Of a DNA stretch of 64,000 nucleotides, positions 12,701-21,480 are shown piece by piece (positions within the stretch are counted from its first letter, which is position 1; every line of letters starts with the position of its first letter). A model generated the notes under the pieces. It was not told the origin of the DNA, did not search any database, and was given only the letters and a program-made list of their open reading frames with translations. The position numbers and the translations under genes are program-made. The stretch is from Trochalopteron elliotii (lineage: Eukaryota > Chordata > Aves > Passeriformes > Leiothrichidae): assembly GCA_024734555.1 (NCBI GenBank), contig JANPWX010000162.1, forward strand, positions 979,350-1,043,349. Direction: 5' to 3'.

Positions 12701-15700
12701 CGGGTAGCAGAGAGGCTCCTGCTCCCTCCAGGCTGAGTTTGAGATCTCAACCTGTCTTGCCACACCATCTGTGATCAATACTGCAGGGACAGCAGTCGTG
12801 TCCAATCTCTGTACCACTGTGAGAGGGACAAAGTCAGCATGAGCAGAGATCAATGCAAGCACTGAGTCAGGCTCCTCTCACTTTGGTTCCACGTCTGCCA
12901 CAATGAGAACCTTGGGCTGCACCACCCCAGAGAATACAAAAGCACCTTGCCTTCCACACAGTTTGGAGGTTTTTAATCACTGGTTTTCAACAAACAGCCC
13001 ATGGTCCAACACATTGCCAGGAATTCAGACACCTTTATTCTATTCTGTAATTTTTGTCCTTGTTAAATAATTTGTGGAGTACTAAAACAAATACCTGTGT
13101 CCAAGAGCAAGGTCTTTGTGCATCCCCAACAACGAGCCCTTAACAGCTGAAATTAAATTTAGTGATTTCGTCCAGAAGAAGGACAGTCTTGAAATATCTA
13201 ACAGAGTGCACTTGATGAATCCAGCCAGGACTGACAGAACCTCATTGCTATTTATGCCAGAATGTTCCTCAAGGACACACTGAGCAGGCACATCCTCTGA
13301 GCCAAGTGCAATCCTCTGTTGTCTTTCTCAGCTCCCTAATGGATCCACCCAAGGTTCCTGGTGAAGGACTGGCTGACCAGCCTCTGCAGCACCCTGCTGA
13401 GCCCTTCAGCCCACACAAACGCCCCCAGCTGTGGGCAAGACACGTCCCCATCTGTATTTCAACAGCCCATCCAACACGTCCATCCAGCAGCCAGATATCC
13501 ATGACCTTAACCTCACAGGAATCCTGCAAACAACTTGTGATGCTGGTAATTGTCAGAGTGGTTTGCTCTGAAATTAAATGTCACGGAGCGATTTGTGTCT
13601 GGATCTGTCACGACTCCCATCCCATAATTATTTCAGACACACTGTGAACCAGCAGAGCAATCCCAAATGATGAATACCTGCAAGCCTCTGGTCATTACCC
13701 CAGAGAGACTGGAAAGAGAGCTGGTTTTACAGGGGTGTTCCATGTAAAACAGGCTGGGCAGCAGCATCCACCACCCATTGCTACAGCTGATCCCACCCCA
13801 CAACCCCCTGAAATGTGCCCAGCTCCAGAATTCCTGTGGAATTCCCTCCAATTTCCTCACTGGCCCCACAAGCACAGGGCCTAACTGTGGGATGCCTGTG
13901 GCTGCACCTGTGAGGAAAGCAAAACCTGGTGCTTTGTGCAACTTACAGAGCCCCAGGAGGAAAAATAAACGTATGCATAATCCTCCAGCATCAGTCAGCA
14001 GATAAAATACACTCCAGGAGCACTTACAGGTTTGTAAGGTAATGTATAAAAGATGAAACAAATCAAAAGCTCCAAGTGCTGTACATTTGGATCCATCTTT
14101 TTTGTATTTAAACAGGAAAGTACGACCTCGGGCTTCAGGAGGTAACTTTGCAGTAAATTACAAAATATTGTCATTTATTATTTTAAATTTCTCTAACTTT
14201 CAATTGAACTCTTTCTCTTCCACCTAAGGACACTGCAGTGACACAATGCTGTGGTGGGACATATCCAATGGACAGAGGAGCATCTTACTCATCCCACATC
14301 CCACTCCCACCCTAAACCTTTGCCTTCTCCCTATGAGAGATACAATAAATCTTCCTTGTGTCTTGTCCATAGCAGGTTGAATTCAACGTGCTGCCCAAAA
14401 ACCCAGCCAGTGATGCAGACAAGGAGGGGGAATTTCTGTTATTCCCCATTTCAAACAGCACCCGTGGACCAGGCTGTCACTGAAGCCACCTCCTGTGCAA
14501 GGCTTTCCTCTCCAGAAAAGCAGCAACACTCACCTCTTTAAATTTAAAAATCCTCACAGAGCACTAGAAACTATTTGAACTCTAAAACTGTTTTCAGTGA
14601 TGTCATTGCCATGTAGACAAGGGGCATGGCCACTAATTAGCCCATCATTGCCCAGACCCAGCAGGGCTCCAGGTGAGGGGGAGCAGAGCATGGGACACAG
14701 CAGCAGTGCAGAGCTGCCTCCTGCCAGTGCTGTCAGAAGTGGAGGAAAAATGAATTGAGGAGGAAACTTCGCCAGAGCACAAATTTACGTTTCTGTCAAA
14801 GAAGAGTGGCTGGCAGCTATTTTTGGTCACTGGTCTCCATCATATTAATTCAATGTCTGGTTTAAGTTGTCTCATTTGCAGCAAATCTGGCTGGTAAATA
14901 TTAACCTTGAGCTTTGTTGAAATTCTCCTTGCAGATATTACCAGGGATTGGATAGAAAAGATGAAGCAGAAGGAGACAACTTTGAATGAAAATGTCAGGC
15001 AGATCCCCAACATCATGGCTTCATTTACACAAAAGCTGTTGCTACACACCACCAAACAAACAGCACAGAGGGGCTACAGCTCATGCCCAACTAAACTAAT
15101 GGCAAAAAGACATCAAAGCTGAGAAGCCAAGTGAAAACAAAACAGGGATGGGCAAGGGATCATCCACAGAGCACAGGACTGCCCACTTGCCTGCCGTGCA
15201 TCTTCTGGGAATGGGTTTTATGGGCAGAGCAAGCACAGAGCAGCATCTGGCTACAGAGATACATCAGACAAGACAAGCAGTCTGAGCTCATTTTCAGTGA
15301 CAAACTCTCCTCTTCTTCGTGAGTGGATGTTAAACAGACACTAAAGTTGTGCAGTCCCACCCCAGAGACAGCTGCACTCCACTGAATGCCAAAACAATTC
15401 ATCAGAAACGTGCAAACTTGTCAGGAGTGCTGGGGTGCCTCTGGAGCAGTGGTGCAGGACAGGAGGATGGACGTGGAAAGATTCAGCTTTCCTGCAGCCA
15501 GAATTAGCAGTCATAAGTCCCACTGGCCTTTTTTTTAATCTCTCCTAATTCCAGAGTGAGGACACAGACCTTCTCTCTGTACAGGATGCTTTCAGCAGTT
15601 AAATCAGGGTTACAGGGACACCAGCTCTGCCACCAAGTTTAAACACCTTCACCAGTTCATCCTGCACTGTGGCCAGCACCACAGTCCTGCTGCCACCACC

Positions 15701-18700
15701 ACCCTCAAGTGCCACCCCACAGGCACCAGCAGCAGCAAAGCCCCCATCACCTCCAGTCCACCACCCAGACCTCTCAGGCTCACAGGAGCTGCAGCAGAGA
15801 CTGTGGCCAAGAAGTTTGGTGGGCCAGCAGGATTCACACCCTCTGAGCCCCCCAAAGCCACCACCACAGGATCACAGAGGTGGAGCCAGGTGTGTTGTGG
15901 CATCACCTGGGCTGGTTTAACACCCCCAAACTCCCAAAGCATCCACCTGCCTCCAGCTCAAGGGCTTTTGTCCTCACTGAAGAATTTCCACAACCCTGGC
16001 TGCTTTCATGAGAAATCTTTTAAAGCTATTCACTTAGCACTATGCTAATGCAGGGCTGCAAAGAAACCCAAAACTTTCAACCCTTAAAAACTATTTTCTG
16101 ATATTTGACCAGACATCAGACACTGCTCCACAGAGAATGACTAATGACCTGCTTTCTGTGAGAGGGGAGAAAAACTTAATCATGTCCATTAAATTACTTC
16201 AAATATTTTTCCTCAGAGAATATGAATTATTTAAACTCAACACAGAGAAACCTGAAACATTAGCAAAAGCCTTCTGGGACTCACTATGTAAATCCCCACT
16301 CCAAACAGATGTGGAAAGCATGGCAAGCTGCCATGCAGCTACTGAAGCAATCAACAGCACTGAGATTTCAATTTGATAGCTTTAATAAGGTCTTCTTGAG
16401 GAGAAGCCACTGCCCAGAGCACTGGGAAGGGCATCCCACCACCTGGAGGAAGGCAGCACCATCAGCACAGTGAAAAGCTCCTGAAGGGTAGATCCTATTC
16501 CACAGGAAAAGCTCACTCTCCTCCTGCACCCCCTGCCTCCAGTGAGGGGGAACTCTGCCTGCCTGGGACTTCTTTAGCTGCCTTCATCTCAATCTATTTT
16601 TGAGGTGAAAAGGGAGACATCCAAGGTCTGGACACCAGGCATGGTGTTTTACTCAGATGTGTTTTACTGAAGCCACTGGAGTAGGAAACCATGCATTTTC
16701 TAGGTCTGCATCCTCAGTTGCCCCTGCTTTCCCTATGGCACAGGCTGGGAATGAGAGAGGACATTGCTCTCTCAACAGAGACACCTGCTCCTGTTTGAGG
16801 AGCTGTGTCAGATGAGGTGGGAAGAACACATCCCCTTTCCCAGATCCCAGCTGGCAGGAAGGTGCCCATGGGTGGCATTAGCCCAGCAACTCTCTCCATT
16901 CAGAGGCTCATACACTCTGAGGAAGAGCATGACAGCCAGCAGCCCACACCTGCCTCTCACCTGCCTTTGGAAGCGAGATGGAAGTGGTCACAGCCCCAGA
17001 TTCTTCAGTGGGATGCCTTGTTAAGGCAGAGGGCATGACCATTTTTGCAGCTGTCCTTAAACATAACCTTGTGAGCTGTAAAGTCGCCAAATTATCAAAC
17101 CGTGTCCAAAGCATATCAATAGGGATATTAATGTTCTAGAGTAATTTTAACATTACAGATAAAGCTGTGGAGAATGACTGACAGCACCCAGAGCTCTGAC
17201 ACATCTGCAGAGCAGCCCCACACCCTCCAACTGCCATCCTCCAAACACCTGGTGGTTCTGGGGAGCTGCCATCACCCAAAGAAACACATTGCTGACAAAA
17301 GACAATTCCAAACTGTGCTCAGGCACCAGAGAAGTCCAGCAGCAGCATGGACTGACACAGACAAAAACTGCCAGCACACACACTTTTACCTCTGCATCCC
17401 CCGTCCTTCTCCTCAAAGCCAGGGCTGCACATGCATTTCCCCACGGGGACCAGCCACTCTCCCTCTGCACTGCAGTGCATCCGAGGGGGATTATCCTCGT
17501 CCACCTCAGCATGGGCAACACAAGTGCCCTTAACTTCCACCAGGGTCACAAAGGCTGTCTCTGCCACGGTGTCTGGGAACACGGCCAAGTTCTGCACGGT
17601 GCTCAGACACTTCTTGTAATAGACCCGCACGGAGACCAGCGCCACGCAGGCGCCCACGTCCTGGAAGCCCAGGTGGAAACCTCTCTTGCTCAGGTGCCCA
17701 ATCTCCCTCAGCTCAGTGTTCAGCTTCATCTTGCGCTCGCCCAGGTCCCCCTGAGTGAAGCTTTCATCAGCAGCAATGGTGTCAATCTTGGTGTGCTTGC
17801 TCTCACGGACACTCCGGCCCAGGTCAGAGTCAGACTCGACGTAGTACAAGTTGAAAGTCTCCTTGCAGGTGCTGGTCACCCCAGGGATGCTGTTGCAGTC
17901 CCTCAGGGTGAACTTGAGCTCGATGAAGATCCTCTGGCCGTCCCGCCGGGCGATCCAGCCTGTCTGCAGCCAGTTGTTCTGGTTGGGCTCCATGACGTTG
18001 CACACCTGGTACGTGCGGATGGGCTTGAAGGTCTCATCCACGCCACTGATCTCTTCCCACTGGGGACAGAGCACAAAGGGCTGTGACAGCTCAGGAGGTG
18101 CCCCAGCAGAGACAGACCCACCAGGATAAATGTCACTACCACAAGCCTCCCTGTTGCCCTCAGTTTTCTTGCTTGCAAGTGTTTGAAATCTTGCAGTCCA
18201 GATTCTCACGCAGCTTCAAGAAAACAATGTATATCTTTAGAAATTATCTATTGTTTACATATTTCTGCTCTGGGAGGAGGAATGGGATTGATGGTGATGT
18301 TCACCATCCAGGTCTAAGAGGTGACAACCTGTGTAACCAATCTCTTGACCTCTGTACAAATGTATATAAGTATTGGAGACAGATAATTAAAATAGAGAAG
18401 CTTTCCCTTGACCTGCTGTGCCTGCCTCATGCTTCGTGTGCCTGAAACTGCCACAATTGGTGACCCCGAATGTGTGTCACTTCCCCACTACAGGACATCA
18501 CTTTGTAGGCACTGGAAGTCCTCAGCCCACCAAACCCACCAGCTGCAGCAACCCTGATCCTGCACCACCCAACACCCCAGCTCTCTGCAGAGGTGCAAAT
18601 GTGAAGATGCAACCAGAAAGGCAGCACTGGCAGCAGATTTTGGAAAACAAAGCCTGATTCTGGACACATCACCTGCTGTGGAGCCAGAGCCTTCATCTCC

Positions 18701-19743
18701 CACACACTCCTCAGATTTTCTCTCCCTGGGAAGGTGCATCCACACAGTGTTGCCACTCAGTGTTTCTTTGGATGGGGTTGGGCCACCCAGAGAAATCCAA
18801 GATGTCTAAGGAGCTGTTACACCAGTCACACCATCACACAAGGACATCAAACACCTTCACGAGCAGCAGCAGCTTCTCTGCCAGGAGAAGTTTTAGCTGC
18901 AACAGCACAAATCCTCCGACTGCAAGTGAAACAGTGTTTCCTCAAATCTTTCAGCAGAGATTCTGATCAGTGCAACGATGATTCAACCCTCACAGCCTGA
19001 ATGACGACCTGGCAGTTTCCCAAGGCACTTCCTTCTGGGGGTAAATTTATGCAAAACATTGAAAACACACCCAGAACAGAGTTTCTTTTGCAAACGAACA
19101 GCTGTGCCACACAGCTGACTTCAGGACCTATAGCTCTTCCCTCTCAACACTTTGTTACCATTCGGGAAAATAAACCCAAAGCTGCAAGGAGCACAACTCT
19201 GAGCTTACTGAAAGTGGCTTTAGACCAACACCAAAGCCAGGGGCTGATGAAACAGATGTTACATGACACAGTTCCCAATGACTTCCCCAGCCACAGCCCT
19301 CAGATTCTAAGGGTTTGACTGACCCTTGGTGCTCATCCTGGTGTGTAAACCACAGCACAAGCCTTAACTAGGCAGTGTTAGGCTGTTTTGGCTTGTTTTA
19401 GTAGTGTAAAAATCCATTTTGAGGAGGGACCCCATGCCAGTCACAGCGCTCACACAGCCAATGCCTCCTCTCTCCTCTCAGGAGTTGCCAGCACTGATCA
19501 TGCCAAGCTCCCCACCGACCTTGAATGAGGAGGTCCCGTGGCTGGCAGCCCCCACCCCAGCTCTGTGGTAAGCAAAGCACTCACACCGCAGGGCTTCAAA
19601 CGCTGCTGAGCACCAGGAGGCTGACAGACCCTTTCACCCCCTCCGGTGGTGCAGACACAGTCCCGCCCCCGTGCTTACCCCGTTCGATGGGTGTGAGGTC
19701 CAGCCCAGCTCCGCCTGCGATTCCTTGGAGTCCAGCAGGACAA
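544..19743 (-). CDS. EPHA10: EPHA10, ephrin type-A receptor 10, 5' half (exons 2-7)
   Basis: This is a minus-strand gene with exons at 19679-19743, 17390-18059, 9895-10050, 8025-8366, 3118-3242 and 544-706. Together they give 1,521 coding nt (507 codons) with compatible phases throughout. The order is ligand-binding domain, cysteine-rich EGF-like region, FN3-1, FN3-2. Eph receptors are membrane receptors for cell-attached ephrins. EPHA10 is described in mammals as a catalytically impaired member, but the kinase part is outside this window. Visible family marks include [19 protein letters not shown] in exon 3 and CPEHS plus SDPPSASCT in exon 4. Exon lengths 65, 156, 125 and 163 nt are standard for Eph genes. 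I chose EPHA10 over other Eph paralogues from the cysteine-rich and FN3 sequence and from YRDC and MTF1 being next door. Exon 1 is not seen, and the gene continues off the left edge. Confidence 0.93.
1097..1380. repeat. 30-bp minisatellite, about 9 units
   Basis: A unit of the form GTGTCCCAGCCCCACAGTGT + GACACAGGCA repeats head to tail with substitutions, and a few units lack bases (for example near 1266 and 1300). Because the unit is a multiple of three, long frames stay open on both strands. These are repeat artefacts inside an intron, not genes. Confidence 0.9.
2726..3028 (-). mobile_element. LTR-like fragment (minus orientation)
   Basis: Read on the minus strand, the block has an AATAAA motif (TTTATT near 2779 on plus) and an overall layout like the LTRs at 7339-7643 and 43889-44178. 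Shared elements are a TTCAGAAGGC-type end, a CCAATGGGAT-like segment, and TTTACAAG/TTTCTTGAG blocks. Termini are not defined. It is probably an old endogenous-retrovirus solo LTR. Confidence 0.45.
3118..3242 (-). CDS. EPHA10: EPHA10 exon 6 (second FN3 domain, first part)
   Basis: The exon is 125 nt, the family-standard length, ending in phase 0. It encodes [20 protein letters not shown], then [20 protein letters not shown] and K. NGT is a potential N-glycosylation site. The acceptor is CATTTCCAG and the donor GTAAGCTCT. Confidence 0.93.
6759..6870. repeat. 39-bp tandem repeat, about 2.8 units
   Basis: A unit beginning GAGGGACCTGATTGTCCTCT and ending GGCACAGACAACAGCAGAG is repeated head to tail. 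The first copy is diverged and the last is truncated. Confidence 0.85.
7339..7643 (-). mobile_element. Solo LTR (305 bp) inserted in duplicate copy A
   Basis: The element runs from TGTGATGCTG to GGGCTACA, so it has TG...CA ends. An AATAAA is present on the minus strand (TTTATT near 7403), suggesting minus orientation. Copy B of the duplication lacks it: GAACTAGGTACTAAATCTCT there corresponds to GGTAC, then the element, then GTCCTAAGTCT here. That defines both ends, with a possible 4-bp target duplication (GTAC/GTCC). A relative is at 43889-44178. No internal retroviral genes remain. Confidence 0.85.
7691..7813 (-). pseudogene. Partial pseudo-exon copy of EPHA10 exon 5
   Basis: This is a copy of the last 157 nt of exon 5, reduced to 123 nt. 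It keeps [20 protein letters not shown], then [13 protein letters not shown] and the identical donor context (GCAG then GTAAAT). It has lost 33 nt (11 codons, between NGVS and EVNV) and one further base upstream that shifts the frame. Several CpG dinucleotides of the real exon are CpA or TpG here, the decay expected of unselected methylated DNA. It has no acceptor of its own at the homology edge, so a normal exon role is unlikely. Confidence 0.85.
8025..8366 (-). CDS. EPHA10: EPHA10 exon 5 (first fibronectin type III domain)
   Basis: The exon is 342 nt, phase 1 to phase 1, starting [20 protein letters not shown] and ending NVSTGRA. It contains the FN3 core [19 protein letters not shown], a CSRC/CEQC cysteine pair, and the [12 protein letters not shown] strand typical of Eph FN3-1. 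Potential N-glycosylation sites are NYT and NVS. The acceptor is TTTTCCTTCCAG and the donor GTAAATTT. The exon is very GC-rich compared with its introns. A damaged partial copy of its 3' half lies just downstream in the gene, at 7691-7813. Confidence 0.94.
8432..8698 (+). mobile_element. CR1 LINE, 3' end fragment
   Basis: The stretch begins near GGGCTGGTCTGTTTCTTCAG and runs through GGAAATACAGGCTGGATATC and GGGTTGGACTTGATGATCTT to GGAGGTCTCTTCCAACCTAA. It is the highly recognisable 3' end of avian CR1 retrotransposons. It is 5'-truncated, as most CR1 copies are, and carries no intact reverse transcriptase. Confidence 0.93.
8699..8768 (+). repeat. (GATTCT)n microsatellite at the CR1 tail
   Basis: About 11 to 12 copies of the hexamer GATTCT directly follow the CR1 end. 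CR1 normally ends in a few copies of an 8-bp ATTCTATG-like repeat. This copy appears to have lost two bases per unit and then expanded. Confidence 0.92.
8800..9240 (+). mobile_element. Probable LTR (plus orientation)
   Basis: This AT-rich block has a TATA-like ATATAAGAC (near 9133) followed by AATAAAGG (near 9152) and a short pyrimidine-rich tail, the order of an LTR U3-R-U5. Exact ends are not resolved. The basis is layout and base composition only. Confidence 0.45.
9895..10050 (-). CDS. EPHA10: EPHA10 exon 4 (EGF-like cysteine-rich region)
   Basis: The exon is 156 nt, the family-standard length, in phase 1 to phase 1. It encodes ACLPGFYK, then [33 protein letters not shown] and SASCT, with the regular cysteine spacing of the Eph EGF-like module. 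The acceptor is CTCTCTTTCAG and the donor GTGAGTCTGG. The CPEHS and SDPPSASCT segments are what I recall as EPHA10-like. Confidence 0.94.
10134..10497 (-). mobile_element. Dispersed repeat, copy 1 (probable ERV-derived)
   Basis: By eye it is well over 90 percent identical to the reverse complement of 36172-36513. In the minus orientation it starts GTTGGGAAAGATGGGACAGG. It carries a short open frame ending [12 protein letters not shown], stop, then continues TGTGATCATGGCAGGCAGGA and ends near ATTCAACACA. A coding remnant followed by a TG...CA block suggests the 3' end of a retroviral element, but I cannot assign the family. Confidence 0.7.
11740..11879 (+). repeat. Inverted repeat, left arm
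   Basis: About 140 bp, from CACCTCATCTGCCACAGCTC to GCAGACCTAGAAAATGCATT, matches the reverse complement of 16683-16820 at roughly 90 percent by eye. Both arms lie in EPHA10 intron 3, 4.8 kb apart. It may be an unnamed dispersed repeat or a local inverted duplication. Confidence 0.85.
16683..16820 (-). repeat. Inverted repeat, right arm
   Basis: This is the partner of 11740-11879 in opposite orientation. Differences are scattered single bases and one or two short indels. Confidence 0.85.
17390..18059 (-). CDS. EPHA10: EPHA10 exon 3 (ligand-binding domain and start of Cys-rich region)
   Basis: The exon is 670 nt, starting in phase 0 with WEEISGVDE and ending after one base of the next codon. 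It holds most of the ephrin-binding jelly-roll, including [19 protein letters not shown], the conserved cysteines of [14 protein letters not shown] and [11 protein letters not shown], and the Eph signature [19 protein letters not shown]. The end ([18 protein letters not shown], then [12 protein letters not shown]) opens the Sushi/EGF-like region. The acceptor is CTGTCCCCAG and the donor GTAAAAG. The exon is intact, with no stop or frameshift. Confidence 0.95.
18228..18455 (+). mobile_element. Short LTR next to a retroviral primer-binding site
   Basis: The proposed LTR starts TGTATATC and ends GCCACA. It has a TATA-like TGTATATAAG (near 18360) and an AT-rich AATTAAAATA where a polyadenylation signal would be. 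Two bases after the CA end comes a tRNA-Trp-like primer-binding site, which fixes the 3' end of the LTR. The 5' end is a guess. No gag, pol or env sequence follows. Confidence 0.65.
18458..18475 (+). promoter_or_regulatory. Retroviral primer-binding site, tRNA-Trp type
   Basis: TGGTGACCCCGA complements the 3' terminus of tRNA-Trp (TCGGGGTCACCA), the primer used by avian alpharetroviruses. The following bases (ATGTGTG) have drifted from the expected complement. Confidence 0.7.
19679..19743 (-). CDS. EPHA10: EPHA10 exon 2 (start of ligand-binding domain)
   Basis: The exon is 65 nt, the usual length of Eph exon 2. It enters after one base of a split codon and ends in phase 0. It encodes [18 protein letters not shown] followed by SNG, the N-terminal strand of the Eph ligand-binding domain. 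On the minus strand the acceptor reads TTCCCTGCAG and the donor GTAAGCACG. Confidence 0.93.
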
Positions 19744-20656
19744 CTGCAGGGAAGACAGCACGTCAGGAAACCCCTGACAGCGGAAATGCTGATAAAACCC
19801 ACCCAGCCCATGCATTGGGAAGCTTAGTGCCATGCTGTGCCAGGTCCCGGCTCCCACCCCGGCTGCACCAGCCATGGCATCACCGTGTGAGCACCAAGCG
19901 CCACGAAGCTCTTGCTGCACACCCAAAACAACCTCGCAGGTACCTGATCAGTGCCCTAACGACTCTGCCATGCCAGGGACGATTCCTCGGACACCACAGA
20001 CAGCACTGCCGCTGTACCATGCCCACGGCGTGCGGATGCTGGAACTGAAAGGTACCAGCAGCTGCTTTGAAAGAGGGATTTCCCTGTCAAACGGCAGCCT
20101 TTTCCCACAAAACAGCCAATTTTATCTTTGATAGGAAGAGCTATTTCCTACAGTTCACAGCTTCACGATCCTTCCACAACCAGCAAACAGCCACAGCCCC
20201 CGACCGGCAGGTTAAGCCTCGGGCTCAGACGCCGGTGACAAGGGGTGCGGCGGCGCATCCCCGGCGGGCACATCCCTGACCACCGTTCCGCTCGGAGCGC
20301 TCCGGGATGCTTCGACACGCTCTCCCCGGCGCCGGGATCAGTGGGGTCCGTCCGTGGCAGCGGAACCTCCGCGAACACGGACCCCAGGGCTCGAACCGTC
20401 TCCCTGTCACGGTACTGGCAGCGCGCTGCCTCCTGCCCCCGGTGATGGCGGGGACCGGGACATCCCGGGCTGACCCGGTCACTCCACGAAGACCCATCCG
20501 TCCTCTCCCGCTCCTCCGGCACATCTCCAAGCCCCGGAGAGCGGCGGCACATCCGCCCCACAACGCGTCCGGCCAGCCCCGGAGCGACCCCACCGCCGAG
20601 CCGAGCCGGCCGCTCCCGGTACCGCAACGCGCAGCCGGACCCGCCGCGGACGACCA

Positions 20657-21026
20657 NNNNNNNNNNNNNNNNNNNNNNNNNNNNNNNNNNNNNNNNNNNN
20701 NNNNNNNNNNNNNNNNNNNNNNNNNNNNNNNNNNNNNNNNNNNNNNNNNNNNNNNNNNNNNNNNNNNNNNNNNNNNNNNNNNNNNNNNNNNNNNNNNNNN
20801 NNNNNNNNNNNNNNNNNNNNNNNNNNNNNNNNNNNNNNNNNNNNNNNNNNNNNNNNNNNNNNNNNNNNNNNNNNNNNNNNNNNNNNNNNNNNNNNNNNNN
20901 NNNNNNNNNNNNNNNNNNNNNNNNNNNNNNNNNNNNNNNNNNNNNNNNNNNNNNNNNNNNNNNNNNNNNNNNNNNNNNNNNNNNNNNNNNNNNNNNNNNN
21001 NNNNNNNNNNNNNNNNNNNNNNNNNN
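20657..21026. other. Assembly gap (370 N), probably hiding EPHA10 exon 1
   Basis: This is a run of N inside the CpG island. Exon 2 needs an upstream exon contributing the signal peptide and one base of the split valine codon, and none is evident nearby. The gap is the simplest place for it. Confidence 0.8.
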
Positions 21027-21239
21027 CGGGCTGGGTCACCGGGCTGGAACACCGGGATCGGTCATCGGGCTGGGTCCCTGGGATCGATCACGGGGCTTGG
21101 AACACCGGGCTGGAACACTGGGCTGGGTCAATGAGTTAGATCACCGGGCTCCATCACCGGACTGGGTCACCGATCTCAGTCGCCGGGCTGGGTCACCGGG
21201 AGCAGTCGCCGGGATCGGTCACCGGGCTGGCTCCTGAGG
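21027..21239. repeat. 13-bp GC-rich tandem repeat beside the gap
   Basis: A unit like CGGGCTGGGTCAC or CGGGATCGGTCAC repeats about 16 times with substitutions, right up to the edge of the N run. It probably extends into the gap and may explain why assembly failed. Confidence 0.88.
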
Positions 21240-21480
21240 GAACACGCGGGCGTGCCGAGCTTTGGGCGGCTGGAACTGCTGCCCAGGGCACGGGCAGCCC
21301 TCGCTGATGCCGCGGCCGTAATCGGCGGTGCTTTCCCACCCCCATGCCCGCATCATTTTTGCTGCTGGTGGCGAGCGAGGGTGTTGGGTCAGAGCCTCCC
21401 TCCTCAGCACAGGGCCAGGAGAGCAGCGGGGCAGGACTCTGCCCTGCCCTGGCCTGAAAGCCATGCCCAGGAATGTCAGG

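Larger units (their letters stand above)
10051..17389 (-). other. EPHA10 intron 3
   Basis: This is the largest complete intron (7.3 kb). It contains a dispersed ERV-like repeat (10134-10497) and two inverted copies of a 140-bp sequence (11740-11879 and 16683-16820). I saw no other exon; the remainder is unique-looking sequence without recognisable features. Confidence 0.85.
18060..19678 (-). other. EPHA10 intron 2
   Basis: This 1.6-kb intron contains a short LTR with a retroviral primer-binding site (18228-18475). The rest (18476-19678) shows no recognisable element. Confidence 0.85.
20215..21480. promoter_or_regulatory. CpG island around the EPHA10 5' end
   Basis: There is a sharp rise in GC and CpG density on both sides of the N gap, unlike neighbouring intron and intergenic DNA. 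Its place upstream of exon 2 fits the EPHA10 promoter, exon 1 and start of intron 1. I could not choose a start codon or signal peptide in the readable part. Confidence 0.7.

Noticed and set aside
12635..12862. Minus-strand frame of 75 codons with protein-like composition in EPHA10 intron 3
   Set aside because: I do not recognise a family, there are no matching splice sites to EPHA10 exons, and its length is within chance for this much sequence.
14840..15122. Plus-strand frame of 71 codons preceded by a TTGCAG-like acceptor
   Set aside because: It is open on both strands, has no family match I know and no partner exon. It is treated as chance within intron 3.
20225..21134. Frames of about 275 codons spanning the first N run
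   Set aside because: The N bases are read as open codons; the real sequence on each side gives no recognisable protein or signal peptide.
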